A stretch of 64,000 bases of DNA from Synanceia verrucosa (lineage: Eukaryota; Chordata; Actinopteri; Perciformes; Synanceiidae). The notes beneath the pieces were generated by a model. The model did no database searches and was not told the origin of the DNA. It worked only from the letters and a program-made list of their open reading frames with translations. The translations under genes were made by a program, and so were the position numbers. The stretch covers positions 22,916,678-22,980,677 of the forward strand of contig CM056554.1 of NCBI GenBank assembly GCA_029721515.1, in the 5' to 3' direction. This document shows, piece by piece, positions 42,346 to 54,103 of the stretch (its first letter is position 1; each line of letters starts with the position of its first letter).

Positions 42346-43090
42346 CTGAGAAGAGGAGGAGGAGAGGAGCAATGAGAGGAAGGTTTCAGAACACAGATCT
42401 GTTCCTGTTACATTCTTTGACTCACTCATTAAAATCAAGGTTTCAACTGAGAAACTCCTCGACTTCCTCATCTTCTCTCCCTCTCATGAACAAACACGCA
42501 GGAAAGTGGGTGAAAGGTAAATTAAGGTGTAATTGGGATCAAATACTTAATGCCAGTTTAGTACTACCTTAAGTGACTTTTAGGAGAGGAAAGCTAAAGT
42601 CCAGTACTTACCTATTTAGGAGAGGAAAGCAGGCTAGTACTACCTATCTGGGAGAGGAAATCAAATGTCCAGTGCTACTTAGAGCATTGTGGTACTATCT
42701 ATCTTTTTTTTTTTTTTCTTACAATTGCTGACCCCAAACGTGTTGGGAGGGTGAATGACGAAGGAGGTGAGTAAAATTTTAATTGACAAATATTTTTTAA
42801 TGAAAATTAACATACAATGTGTTTTTCTTGTAAGGTTAAAGGAGTTAGTTTCCTGAGTGTCACAACATTACCCTCATCTACCCAGACATCACAGGTGCCT
42901 GAAAAACTCAAAGGGTAAGCACCTTTTTAATAGAATTTTGCACATTGACTACAACTAAAACTTGATGTCTGGTGTAGAGACAGGTGATGTTTAGTCTAAA
43001 GTGAGTCAAGAAATGTTATATTAATGGTAAAGGAATACGAGAAAAGGAGAGGCGTGGTATGGTACCGTACAGCACGGCTCTACATGGTTG
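42346..43090. other. LTR-like or unclassified repeat region
   Basis: At 42560-42710 three loose repeats contain the words ggagaggaaa and agtact. A T-run (42704-42718) follows, then tgaccccaaacgtgttggg at 42730, which faintly resembles a primer-binding site. No ORF is seen. I cannot assign it. Confidence 0.3.
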
Positions 43091-43604
43091 TGGCGCTTTT
43101 CCACTAGTACCTGGTACTAGGTACTTTTTCCGTACTCCTCAGCTCTGGTTCCAAACGAGCTGAAGCGATACTAAAATGCAACGCCAGCCGACTGCCTTCC
43201 ACCGATTGGCCAACGAGTGTCGTCATTGGAAGCGTCACTGGATGCAGGACGTCCGATTGGACTGTAAAAGCCAAAAACAACTCGACTCCACCATTTTTAA
43301 AACCGGAAACTGCTTGGCGACTTTTACACTTCCCGGAGTCTTCTCTGTCTCTTTTCTTTCACTCTGTGTGAGATAAAACGTCACAGAGAGAACAACAAAT
43401 ACATGTTCGCTTCGGTGTCCACCATTGTTTGTGTTGTTGTTCTTCCTCTTCTTCCCGGTTTTCTGTGTTGCATGTAGATAAAGTTACGACAGTTTCGCGC
43501 TGCCGTATGACGACTCCGCCCACACCGAGAAGGTACTCAGTTGCAATGGAAAAGCAACAAAACTGTGCCGTGCTGTGCCGTTACTGTGTAGTGGAAAAGC
43601 GCCA
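43091..43604. mobile_element. 514-bp MITE (ggcgcttttccacta ends)
   Basis: The ends tggcgcttttccacta and its reverse complement tagtggaaaagcgcca lie at 43091-43106 and 43589-43604. Inside are further inverted words (tggtactaggtac, gccgtgctgtgccg). This is a widespread type of fish MITE. The internal ORF of 66 codons is not convincing. Target duplication not resolved. Confidence 0.75.
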
Positions 43605-44340
43605 ATAGTTACATTTACACAATTCACTCAGATCTGCAGTCAGTTTCACTTACAATTTAAAGTGATTCATAATCAGAGTACAACTTGATTTTCGGAGATC
43701 TTAATGACCTATTTCAATTGTAATTGTGATGTTTCACGGAGCACCGAGGATGTATTTGCACACTAGTTACATATTCATGAGGTCTACAGTACTTTGCCTC
43801 ACTTTCTCTGAAGTATGTCAGTGAAGAAACTTTGAAGCAGCCATTGTCGGGCAGTATTGCTGTATTAAAAGCTGTTACAGTCGATTGCATGATCGCTTTT
43901 GTTTATGTTAGCCTTCCTTCAAAGATGGCGCTGACACCCAAAATGCACAGCGACGTGACGTCACGTTCACATTCTCTATACATGAATTTCCATTTCTTTT
44001 TTTTCCTGTTTACTCTTATTGATACTCTGTTGCCTATGTATATCAATACTCATTGAATGTATATTTGCCAAACATGTTTTTTACCAAGCTATTGTTGATA
44101 AATAAAGTTAAAGAAAAGGTTCAGGGAGTCCAGCTAGCAGCTAGCAAGTAGCATCATCAAGTCACACCGAGTGACGCAACATCAGAATATGATGACTTTT
44201 ACAAAATAAAAGCACAGTGCCGAGCAACAATGTTTTATTTAATTTTTTTGATTGTATTATTGTGTCATTTTCTGCTTTTCTCTGACTACTGAGATCAATT
44301 AATAGCTTGAAATAAAAGATGAAGTAATCGTAACAAAAAA
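43605..44340. other. No gene recognised
   Basis: AT-rich sequence with a T-run at 43998-44007 and an aataaa near 44100. I see no coding frame, RNA gene or transposon end that I can defend. Confidence 0.4.
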
Positions 44341-44407
44341 GACTCTTCCTCTTCCTGTCTTTAGTCTCGTTATGAAGCCATTAAAGTCCTGAACAATGAC
44401 CTGAACC
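44341..44407 (-). pseudogene. Zinc-finger gene exon 1/intron 1 splice-site fragment
   Basis: On the minus strand ggttcag then gtcattgttcaggactttaatg matches the end of exon 1 and start of intron 1 of the paralogues at 29142-29185 and 1226-1271. Only the last 7 exon bases remain. The sequence upstream is replaced at 44408 by a SINE-like scrap (ctaagacagctgggatagg). Confidence 0.65.
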
Positions 44408-44424
44408 ACCCTAAGACAGCTGGG

Positions 44425-45240
44425 ATAGGCTAATCTTGAGGTGTCTGGCAGGTCGGGATGGGGGCGCAACCAGGAAGTCCCTGTTAAACATAAACCAAGC
44501 CGTGACGAGTGCCAGGTTTGGCTATGAAAATGTTGCATACATGTCAGCAGCAGAAATTCACCATAAGAAGCTGGATGTGGAGCAGGCAAAGGCATTGAGA
44601 ATATGTAGTGGAGCATGCAAGACCTCTCCTGTAGCAGCTCCACAAGTTGAGATGGGGGAAGAGACTCTGAGAATAAGAAGGATGAAGGAGTGTTCAGAGC
44701 ATAGTAAGACAGACTTCTGGAGTCTGGGCTGGGTTGGAAATTTAAAGGCTGAAAGTATTGGGCTATGTGATGTGCAGTATATATCAAATGTTCCTCTATC
44801 AGAAATTTCTCCTTGGGTGGTTCGAGAGCCGTTGGTGGATTTTAATATTCAAAACAGACTCAAAAAGAAAGCAGAACAGAGGGATACTGGAGTAATTGTG
44901 CAAAATTATATTGTACAAAAATATCCAAGTAAACTATTAATATTTACAGATGAACCCAAAGACCCAGAAACTGGGTGCACAGGGGCAGCTGTTGACATCC
45001 CAGAGTACAAACTGGCAATAAAGGAAAGAGCAACAGATCATTTATCAGTGTACATGGTTGAACTCTTAGACGTTATAATTGCACTAAGGTGGATAAAGCA
45101 AGATAAGAATATCAATGTGCGAATAGTACAGACAGTTGGGCAGCACTAAGTAGTGTCAAAACAATTAAATTATGCAGGTATGACCTAATTACGGAGATAC
45201 ATCAGAGGTTGTATGAACATCATAGCAGGGGGGGACAATC
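44425..45240 (+). mobile_element. Second I-clade LINE family: RT end and RNase H start
   Basis: The plus-strand frame 44436-45149 reads EQAKALRICSGACKTSPVAA, QVEMGEETLRIRRM, FWSLGWVGNLKAESIG and IFTDEPKDPETGCTGAAVD, homologous to but clearly different from copy B. The RNase H Asp box is IFTDEP rather than YTDAS. A frameshift near 45130 precedes the next RNase H block. It is a decayed fragment. Confidence 0.75.
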
Positions 45241-45644
45241 CACTTTCTGTGGGTTCTGCAGACATTTTTTAAATTAAAGTGAATATAACCTAATTTCATG
45301 TTTTTCCTTTCTTGCTCACCATACATAATAATTGGGAATTTATTTATAATTTTTTATTATTGTAGGGTTCAATAAAGCAATAAGAGATGTAGATTATAAC
45401 ACACACGTTCATATACAGTATATATATGTAATATAAATATATATATATATATGTATTTGTGTGTGTGATTTACATGGATTAGGGCCACTGGAAAAAACAA
45501 GGTCTATATTGTGAGATAAAAGTCAGAATTCTGACTTTGAATCTTCAATCTGACTTGTTTTCCATTATGATTTGTTTGTGTATGTGTATATTCTTATCCT
45601 TTGTGTTTGAACATTTTATGTTTTCACAGTGCTTGAGTGAACTG
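45241..45644. other. No gene; AT-rich with (ta)n
   Basis: There is a short (at)n at 45417-45453 and no coding signal. It lies between the LINE and the hAT fragment. Confidence 0.4.
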
Positions 45645-45961
45645 GGGGTGCTTATGTATTTTTATTTAGAAACAATAGTTTTTCTACTGTTGAGGGTTTG
45701 AGGCGGTTCCTTTTTTTGGACACTATATCTCCAGCTTTGGAGAATACCCTCTCGCAGGGCACAGAGGACGCTGGTGTTGCCAGGTACTGGTTTGCCAGGT
45801 GGTACGCAGTTGGGATAAAGGCATCTTTTTCCGTCCAGTAAACCAAAGGGTTAGAAGATCTTTCAAGTGGAGGTGCTGACAGATACTGCTGCACCTCCAC
45901 TATGGCATCAGCAGTGGCATTTCTGTGGGCTCTTTCCTCTTCAGCACCTCTGAATATCTTT
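45645..45961 (-). pseudogene. hAT transposase C-terminal dimerisation domain
   Basis: The minus-strand frame contains VQQYLSAPPLERSSNPLVYW, AYHLANQYLATPASSVPCER and VFSKAGDIVSKKRNRLKPST, the standard hATC dimerisation region, and ends shortly after. Upstream codons (EEERAHRNATADAI) extend to about 45961, where LINE ORF1 sequence takes over. Catalytic core and N-terminus are missing. Confidence 0.85.
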
Positions 45962-46555
45962 CCCCCGCTTCGCTGTTTTACGTGTCAGAGGTATGGACAT
46001 ATAGCAGCAGCCTGCAGAGGGAAACAGAGGTGTCCCAAATGTGGAGGGGAGTACAGGATTGAGGAGTCCAAAACTGAGGGACAGGAGAAATGTAACTGTG
46101 GTGGACAACACAGGGTGACATACGGTCAGCATGAAGTCAGGAAGAGGGCAGTGGTAATAGAGCAGGTGAAAACAATGAACATCAGCTACGTAGAGGCAGT
46201 GAAGAAGGTAGATGGTCAAAAGGGAAAGAGTGTCAAAGGAAAAATGAATCAGATCCAAAGAGCAGAGGAAGAGCGAACAGAGGAAGCTAACTGCACTGGC
46301 AGTAGATAAACTGATTCTCTTCATGGCCTGTGTTAGTAACTGTACCAATCAAGTCAAACACAAAACAGAGAAGATCAAGATAATTGTGAGGGGAGCAGAA
46401 GAGATTTTGGGGATGAAAAATGTGTCCTGGGATCAGATTACAAAAAGCCTTGAGGCAGACGGGAGAGTGGGGAGCTCACATGATAAAGAACCCTGATACA
46501 GTGGAACGCTAGAAGCCTGATAGCAAATGGTCAAGAATTTAAAGGATTCATTGAA
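45962..46555 (+). mobile_element. I-clade LINE, copy F (ORF1 fragment)
   Basis: The plus-strand frame from about 45975 encodes RCFTCQRYGHIAAACRGKQR and the following knuckles, the same protein as 14518-15309. A one-base shift near 46300 leads on through ILFMACVSN and EEILGMKNVSWDQI to the ORF1 end. The ATG at 45902 belongs to the adjacent hAT sequence on the other strand, so that start is an artefact of the junction. Confidence 0.8.
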
Positions 46556-47611
46556 GCTGCAATCCGTGATTCTTTTCAGAAACACTTTTTTGTTATACTG
46601 GGTGAAATGGTCCTTCCACCCTGAGAGCAGTCAGTACATGATGTGTTCAGGAAAAGGAACGGAAAGAATCAGACCTCTGTGACAGCAGCAGGACTGTAAA
46701 AACTCTGATCAATCAACTGACACTCAGAGGGAGATGAGAGAACCAATCATGTCTCGTCCTGCTCACATCCTCCTCTGTCCATCCCTCCTCCCCACTGTTG
46801 CCGGAAATATCGAACACACAGTTCGTCTGCAGAAATACAGATAGCAGAAAAATCTGTTCTGTTGGGAACAATGTCAGAGAAAATGCAGCCAGAAATACCA
46901 CTTCCAGCATTACTTCTGACGGCTCACCCTGCTAAAAAGGAAAAGAGAAGAAAGAGGGAGGCAGAAAAGACTGAAAGACAAAACTCTAGATAAAGCTAAG
47001 ATGACAAACCAGAGTGGACATCAGTGGAGACACTGAGACATCTGAAGGGACTGAAAAGTGATGCAGAGGTTTCTGCTTTTGTTCCGTTGGACAGGTAATT
47101 ATTTGTTTAGCTTCGGGAGGAGTTATTATTTTCATGAAATATGTAATGTTTGCTAACTTAGCTATTGTTGTAGCGTGTATTAGCCCGATGCTAATGTTAG
47201 CCTCTCTGTGGGTGTAAGCTGGTCGTAGGTGCGGCTTGAATTGAAGAGGTTATAGGATATTACATTTTGATCATATTGCACAGTCATAGTCTCCAGTGTC
47301 TGCATTATAAAGGTGCTCACAGACTCCAGCAGACTGAACGGAGCAGAATCTGGATGTCCGTTCAGCTCAAAGCTGAAGAAATGGAATGCTCTGCCGCTAG
47401 CCGTTTCCTGTGAAATTTCTGTGAATCAGAAGATCAATGTCACCTTAAAAGTGGCTGATGTGAAAAATAGATGCCGAGCAGTGTTTTCTGAGGCAACGGT
47501 ATGGAACAGAGACCGTGACCGTTGCAAAATTTGAGCTTTGCGTACTCTGTGTCCGTTCTGCCGTGTATGTTTGGGCCTTTAGCCAGTGCTAACTTGGTCA
47601 TGCTAGCTTAT
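46556..47611. other. Unclassified repeat; one partial duplicate of inverted arm
   Basis: The stretch 46560-47090 has the words tgcaatccgtgattc and aaaaggaaaagagaagaaag but no firm identity. The stretch 47150-47282 is a diverged direct copy of 47583-47680, the left arm of the inverted repeat at 47612. No gene seen. Confidence 0.4.
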
Positions 47612-47713
47612 CTGTGCTTGTAAACTGGTCGTCAGTGCCAATATTGAAGAGGTTACAGGATATGACATATTGCACATTATATATACGTGTGTATATACAT
47701 ATATATATATATA

Positions 47714-49316
47714 CAGTCATGGAAAAAATTATTAGACCACCCTTGTTTTCTTCAATTTCTTGTTAGTTTTAATGCCTGGCTCAACTAAAGGTACATTTGT
47801 TTGGACAATTATAATGATAACAACAAAAATAGCTCATGAGCGTTTAATTTAAGAACTAAGGATTATTCATTTTCCATGGTTTTCTTGATAATAACCAAAA
47901 TTACTTAAATTCTTACATCAATAGCTATGGCATTGTACCGCCAAAAACACTACTTTTAAGCATTCCATGTTTTCTTTTCTGTTTGCTTTAAACACATGAT
48001 ACACACAAGAGTTAATACTTGATTGCATAACCATTGTTTTTGATGACTGCAGCCATGCGTCTTGGCATGCTCTCCACCAGCTTCTGACATTGTTCTGCTG
48101 TCACAGCAGCCCATTCCTGTTGGACAAATTCAAACTAATTTTCTTTGTTTTTGGGCTTGTGGTTCTCCATTTTGAGTTTGATGATTTTCCACAGGTTTTC
48201 AATTGGATTAAGATCTGGTGATTGAGCAGGCCAAGGCATGGTGCGAATGTTGTGGTTCTCCATCCAGGCTTTAACTGACCTTGCCGTGTGGCAAGGGGCA
48301 TTGTCTTGTTGGAAAATCCAGTCATTCGAGGCAGGAAAGAGTTTTCCAGCTGATGGAAGAAGACTGTTTTCAAGGGTAGTCCTGTACTTGACCTGGTTCA
48401 TTCGGCCTTCACACAATTGCATTTGCCCTGTTCCACTCAGACTGAAACAACCCCAGATCATGACTGATCCACCCCCATGTTTTACTGTAGGCAAGACAGT
48501 CTGGGTTGTAAGCTTCTCCAGGCTTCCTCCTAACCAGTAAGTTGGCTGGAGTGGGCATCAATTCAAAATTGGATTCATCACTGAAGAGAACCTTAGCCCA
48601 ATCATCAACAGTCCAATCCTTGTGGTCTCGAGCAAAGAGTAACCGGGCCTTCCTCTGCCTTTCATTGATGAAGGGCTTCTTGCGTGCTCTGTGTGACTTC
48701 AAACCAGCTTCAACAAGTCGGTTTCGAACTGTCCTTGCCGAGCAAGTCACATTTCTCGACAGTGCCCACTCATTTTTAAGGTCCCTGGAGGTCTGACGAC
48801 GATTCCTGACACAGGAACGGATGAGTGCACGGTCATCTCGTGGGGTAGAAAGACGTTTCCTGCCACGGCCAGGTAGCAATTTGGTAGTGCCATGTTCAGC
48901 TTGTTTTTTTTTGTTGTAATGAACGGCTGTCTTGGAGATCTTCAGTTTTTTCGCTACCTGTCTCTCACTCATGCCAATTTCCAGCAGTGCCAAGATGGCT
49001 GCCTTTGTTGCTTCACATAATTCTGTTTTAGGCATTATGTGAGAGCTGACAACTTCTGAGTTGTGCTACGGCTTGAATGTAAGCAGGAAACCACTCTAGG
49101 CCTTTGCATGTGCAGTGCTGCTTGTGACATGAAATGGCCTCTTATATACCCTGGGAATCAATTAAGCTTAAGAATGTCAAATAGGACATAAAGTATTATG
49201 TGACCAGCTGCATTTTTTGTTGTGTTCATTGTATTATACGTTTAGTGGTACCAGATATTAGAATGAACAAGAAATTGAAGAAAACAAGGGTGGTCTAATA
49301 ATTTTTTCCATGACTG
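47714..49316 (-). mobile_element. Tc1/mariner element, copy 2
   Basis: The 1603-bp element has the same terminal repeats as copy 1 (cagtcatggaaaaaatta...), flanked by TA at 47712-47713 and 49317-49318. Orientation is opposite to copy 1. In coding sequence the two copies differ at only a handful of places that I could see. It landed in a (ta)n tract, a natural hot spot for TA-targeting elements. Confidence 0.95.
48001..49035 (-). pseudogene. Tc1 transposase copy 2 (frameshift and stop)
   Basis: From ATG 49035 the N-terminal helix-turn-helix and hook are intact through the A-run that is shifted in copy 1 (HYNKKKQAEHG). The frame fails near 48493, where two bases of the copy 1 sequence gcccctac are missing, and resumes in 48135-48494 with the DNAPCHTA and SPDLNPIENLW motifs. 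A TAG (48135-48137) replaces Leu near the C-terminus. Copies 1 and 2 are broken at different sites. Confidence 0.92.
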
Positions 49317-49318
49317 TA

Positions 49319-49355
49319 TATATACACACACGTATATATAAATATATATATATAC

Positions 49356-49429
<74 letters not shown>

Positions 49430-49440
49430 TTATATATAAT
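49319..49440. repeat. (TA)n microsatellite
   Basis: Mostly pure ta with one acgtgtgtata variant. It is the right half of the tract split by the Tc1 copy 2 insertion. Confidence 0.95.
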
Positions 49441-49532
49441 GTGCAATATGTCATATCCTGTAACCTCTTCAATATTGGCACTGACGACCAGTTTACAAGC
49501 ACAGGTAAGCTCTATGTATATATATATATATA

Positions 49533-50776
<1,244 letters not shown>

Positions 50777-50779
50777 TCT

Positions 50780-51735
50780 CAAAACAATGCAGAAAAATTA
50801 TTCCATGCATTTGTTACTTCTAGGCTGGACTATTGTAACTCATTATTATCAGGCTGCCCCAATACGTCTATCAAGACTCTCCAGCTGGTCCAGAACGCTG
50901 CAGCACATGTTTTGACCAGAACTAGAAAAAGAGACCATATTTCTCCGGTGTTAGCCTCTCTGCACTGGCTCCCTGTAAAATCTAGAATAGAATTTAAAAT
51001 CCCCTTATTTAAGAGCAGGCTTAAGACTTTCCTTTTTGATAGTGCTTATAGTTAGGACTGATCCAAGGCTGACACAGGCTGCCTTGGATCAGTCCTTAGT
51101 TAGGCTGCTATAGGTCTAGACTTCTGGGGGACTTCCTCAGACATACTGAGCTTCTTTCCTTTTTCAGTTGGATGCCTCCATTAAGTCATTTTACTAACTC
51201 ACCTTCTTCCCTGGAGTCCCTGTGCTTTTCACCTCCCAGGTGTCCGTGAGCTGAGGCTACTTGGTAGGAAGGAGGTGGTGTCATCCAGGCTTCATCTATT
51301 TGGTTAGATGGAGAAGAGGCGATGCTGCTCAGGTTCTATCTGTTACAGTAGTGAAGAAGAGGATGTGTTTTCTCTCACTCCATTTAACATACGTTGCAGA
51401 TTAGTTTTGTGCCTCGTAGTCCCTATGTGTTCTCATCTCACAGGTATCCATGGATCCAGTCTACCTGGTGGAGTAGAGGGTGAACAGACCAGGCTTAATC
51501 TTCATCTTCTGGTACTGAGTGACATGGTGATTACAAGGACATCTTGCTGAGGCTTCTCCTGTTTGATGTGGTGGAAAGGAGGATGTGCTGCCCGTGCTTC
51601 ATCTGTTGGTATGGTGGAGAGGAAGACGTGCTGCCCACGCTTCATCTGGTTGGCGTAGTGGAGGAGAGGAAGATGTGTTGCTCATCCATTTCCGACAGCC
51701 CGATGATGCTCTTCATCCCCTTGGACACTTTCATA
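50780..51735 (+). mobile_element. L2-clade LINE 3' part with long 3' UTR
   Basis: Plus-strand codons read KLFHAFVTSRLDYCNSLLSG, LQLVQNAAAHVLTRTRKRDH and PVLASLHWLPVKSRIEFKI, then jump to LFKSRLKTFLFDSAYS. The usual segment holding LWNxLP is deleted. The 3' UTR has a hairpin at 51054-51096 and four loose 50-60-bp repeats at 51310-51680 containing gaggaagatgtg-like words. Confidence 0.8.
51054..51096. repeat. Perfect 16-bp stem hairpin in L2 3' UTR
   Basis: aggactgatccaaggc (51054-51069) and gccttggatcagtcct (51081-51096) are exact reverse complements with an 11-base loop. It sits just past the L2 stop codon and could be an RNA stem recognised during retrotransposition, or simply a local inversion. 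Confidence 0.75.
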
Positions 51736-53189
51736 CTTTTTTTACACATATCCATCCATTTTCTACCACTTATCCTTTTACATTTACATCGATAATCTGC
51801 CGTTATCACTGATTTGCCTCAGGTGCACTGTGGAGTGGGTAACACCGTTTTTAATGGCAGGTTAAACTAGCACCATTGACTCGCGTTAGCCTTGCACCAG
51901 TGAACTCTGCAACTAGAAGGACTGAATGAAATTTTTTGAAATCTGTCTCCACGTCTCTAACACTCTGGCTCACTTGGAAATGAGGTCCTATGTCGAAAAT
52001 CCTGAACTGCCCCTGTAACCCGAAGGGATTCCCAACCAAATATTGAAGATTGACATGTTATGGTACATAAGTACCATATTTTGATTGATTTGATGTGATC
52101 TTAATTTCTTTCTTTTTTTTCTGCAAAAACTGAGAAGTATATGGTGATTTCTTCACAGTATTTTATTTTTTTGAATTCCTGTTTTTGTGGATTTTATGGA
52201 ACCTGACTCTCGCCAGATGGATGTCGTTCCGCCCAGCTCCACATATCCATCTGGAAGTGCCCCGTTGGAGATGTATTTCAGAAGGTGGGGCCTTATCAAT
52301 AATCCTTGCATGTGATGGGATAAACCACTTGTCTGTCATCTTTAATGACATGCTACTTCAACCACTCAACTTGGTGATTCTGTGAGCGAATCTTGTGAAC
52401 GGATCTTTTTAATGAACAATTTGTACAGATTCGGTTCAGTCAAAAGAACTGTTTTGCCCATCACTGAAGAAGCGAGTATTGCAGAAGTGAGACAAGCACC
52501 AACCGACTATTTCAAAATAAAAGTGTTAAATATATATACACAAGTAAACAACTGATTTTGATGTGAAATATGCAATAAATAATTAACAGCAGAAATGCTC
52601 AGGGGGCACTTGGTTATTTGATTTGTGTGTATATAAAGCAAATTGAATTACTGTAAAAAAAACTCAAAAGAGCACGGTCAAAGAACTCTGCAGCTCCCTG
52701 AGATTAAGAGACTATTAATTAATGTCAAATTCAGAAGTTTTCCATGTTCCATGAGTGTCATCATTCCCCTTAATGTTTTAATTAATGTTTTATGATTAAT
52801 AACTTAAGAGTTAGTGGTTATAAATACATATTTTGAGATTAATTAATAATTGATTGATCTGCTCCAAGTGTTAACACTACAGTAACAAGTTACAATTTGT
52901 GTCAGTTATTACATTATGAAATGAGCACAAATTGTTTTTTTCTATTAATAATGTCATACTACTAATACATTATAGATTGACTGAACAATTTATTAGTTAG
53001 AGGGTTAATTGCCTCAACACAGACTCTTTGAATTTCCTGTAGACAAGTCACTAGTTAACATGCTACGCTTCATGGATATAAACTCATGCTTTGAAATGAA
53101 TCAAGACTGGCTTGACAGTGACTCAAAGAACTGTCCGGTACCTCTTCAAAGTAATGGATCCCCAAGAACAGTTAGTCCCACTCACTGCG
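51736..53189. other. No gene; SINE scrap and hAT-like end
   Basis: The sequence 51748-51780 is a minus-strand scrap of the SINE tail (catccattttctaccacttatcc). A piece at 52405-52465 ending ttttgcccatcactg looks like the right end of a hAT MITE. The rest is AT-rich without features I can name. Confidence 0.45.
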
Positions 53190-53657
53190 TGCACATGGAC
53201 AAGTTTAATCGTGTAATAAAGGCATCAAAAACGTATCGAATTCATGTGCACAGGCTAAGGATCGTATCGGGGCTGGATTCGCAAATCCGATAGGAACCCC
53301 TGGCTTAAGATGTTCTTAATCTGCTTTGTGCTTCATGTACGGGATCTTAACGTATTCGCACCCTGCTCGAGAATGTCCGGCAGGGGTTTTACCCAGAAGT
53401 TGAAGGAAGTGCCGACGCCGTCATAAATAGTAATGTTGTTGCCAGAAAAGTCAAACGATACCATGGCTTCGAAGAAATCAACAACTCACTTTTGGACAGA
53501 CGAGGAGACGGAGTTTATTATTTATTGTTGTTGTTAAGTAGCCGTCAACTGGAAGTAGTTCCAACACCACTTGTTGAAAGGGCTACAACGCCACCTAGAG
53601 TAGCGGAGTCGGCCAGGTCGCTGACCATTATCTGATATAAACGAAATCCATGTGCAC
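53190..53657. mobile_element. PIF-Harbinger-like MITE with SANT-type scrap
   Basis: The 11-bp inverted ends gtgcacatgga (53190-53200) and tccatgtgcac (53647-53657) enclose about 470 bp. Inside, ATG 53464 opens MASKKSTTHFWTDEETEFII, the start of a Myb/SANT-like DNA-binding protein that Harbinger elements encode, broken after about 20 codons. This suggests an internal-deletion derivative. Confidence 0.55.
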
Positions 53658-53787
53658 TTAGATTTTGGGACAGACCACCCACTGAGTTGCAACATCGGAT
53701 TTGGCGAAATCCAGTACAATCCTACCATGTGACCACACTGACTGTTATAAGGCAGGAAATATTGACCGAATCTAGGGTTATTTTGTC

Positions 53788-54103
53788 CACCCATCCATTT
53801 TCTACCGCTTATCCTAATAGGGTCGCGGGGGGGCTGGAGCTTATTCCAGCTGTCTTAGGGCAGACGGCAGGGTACACCCTGGACAAGTCTCCACCTCATC
53901 ACAGGGCACATAGAGACAGACAACCACTCACACTCACATTCACACCTACGGTCAATTTAAACTAGCCCTGCGATGAGGTGGCGACTTGTCCAGGGTGTAC
54001 CCTGCCTTCCGCCCTAAGACAGCTGGGATGGGCTCCAGCCCCCCCGCGACCGTATGAGAGAATAAGGGGTAGATAATTGATGGATGGATGGATGGATGAA
54101 TCT
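53788..54103. repeat. Head-to-head SINE palindrome
   Basis: The 3' half of the tRNA-type SINE appears on the minus strand (53788-53908) and again on the plus strand (53965-54103). The two arms, about 120-140 bp, are highly similar over a 56-bp spacer. Both arms end in tggatggatg-type tails pointing outward. The tRNA-like heads are missing from both. Confidence 0.85.

Larger units (their letters stand above)
47612..49504. repeat. Perfect 74-bp inverted repeat around TA tract and Tc1
   Basis: The bases 47612-47685 and 49431-49504 are exact reverse complements over 74 bp. Between them lie (ta)n sequence and a complete Tc1 element (47714-49316). Without the Tc1 the arms are about 140 bp apart across pure TA repeats, a strong cruciform candidate. 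Confidence 0.9.

Noticed and set aside
42730..42750. Primer-binding-site-like tgaccccaaacgtg, suggesting a retrovirus-like element
   Set aside because: No LTR end at the correct distance and no gag/pol frame follows; similarity is too weak.
45902..46309. ATG at 45902 as the start of the LINE ORF1 copy
   Set aside because: The first 20 codons are antisense to a hAT transposase; ORF1 sequence begins at the junction near 45962.
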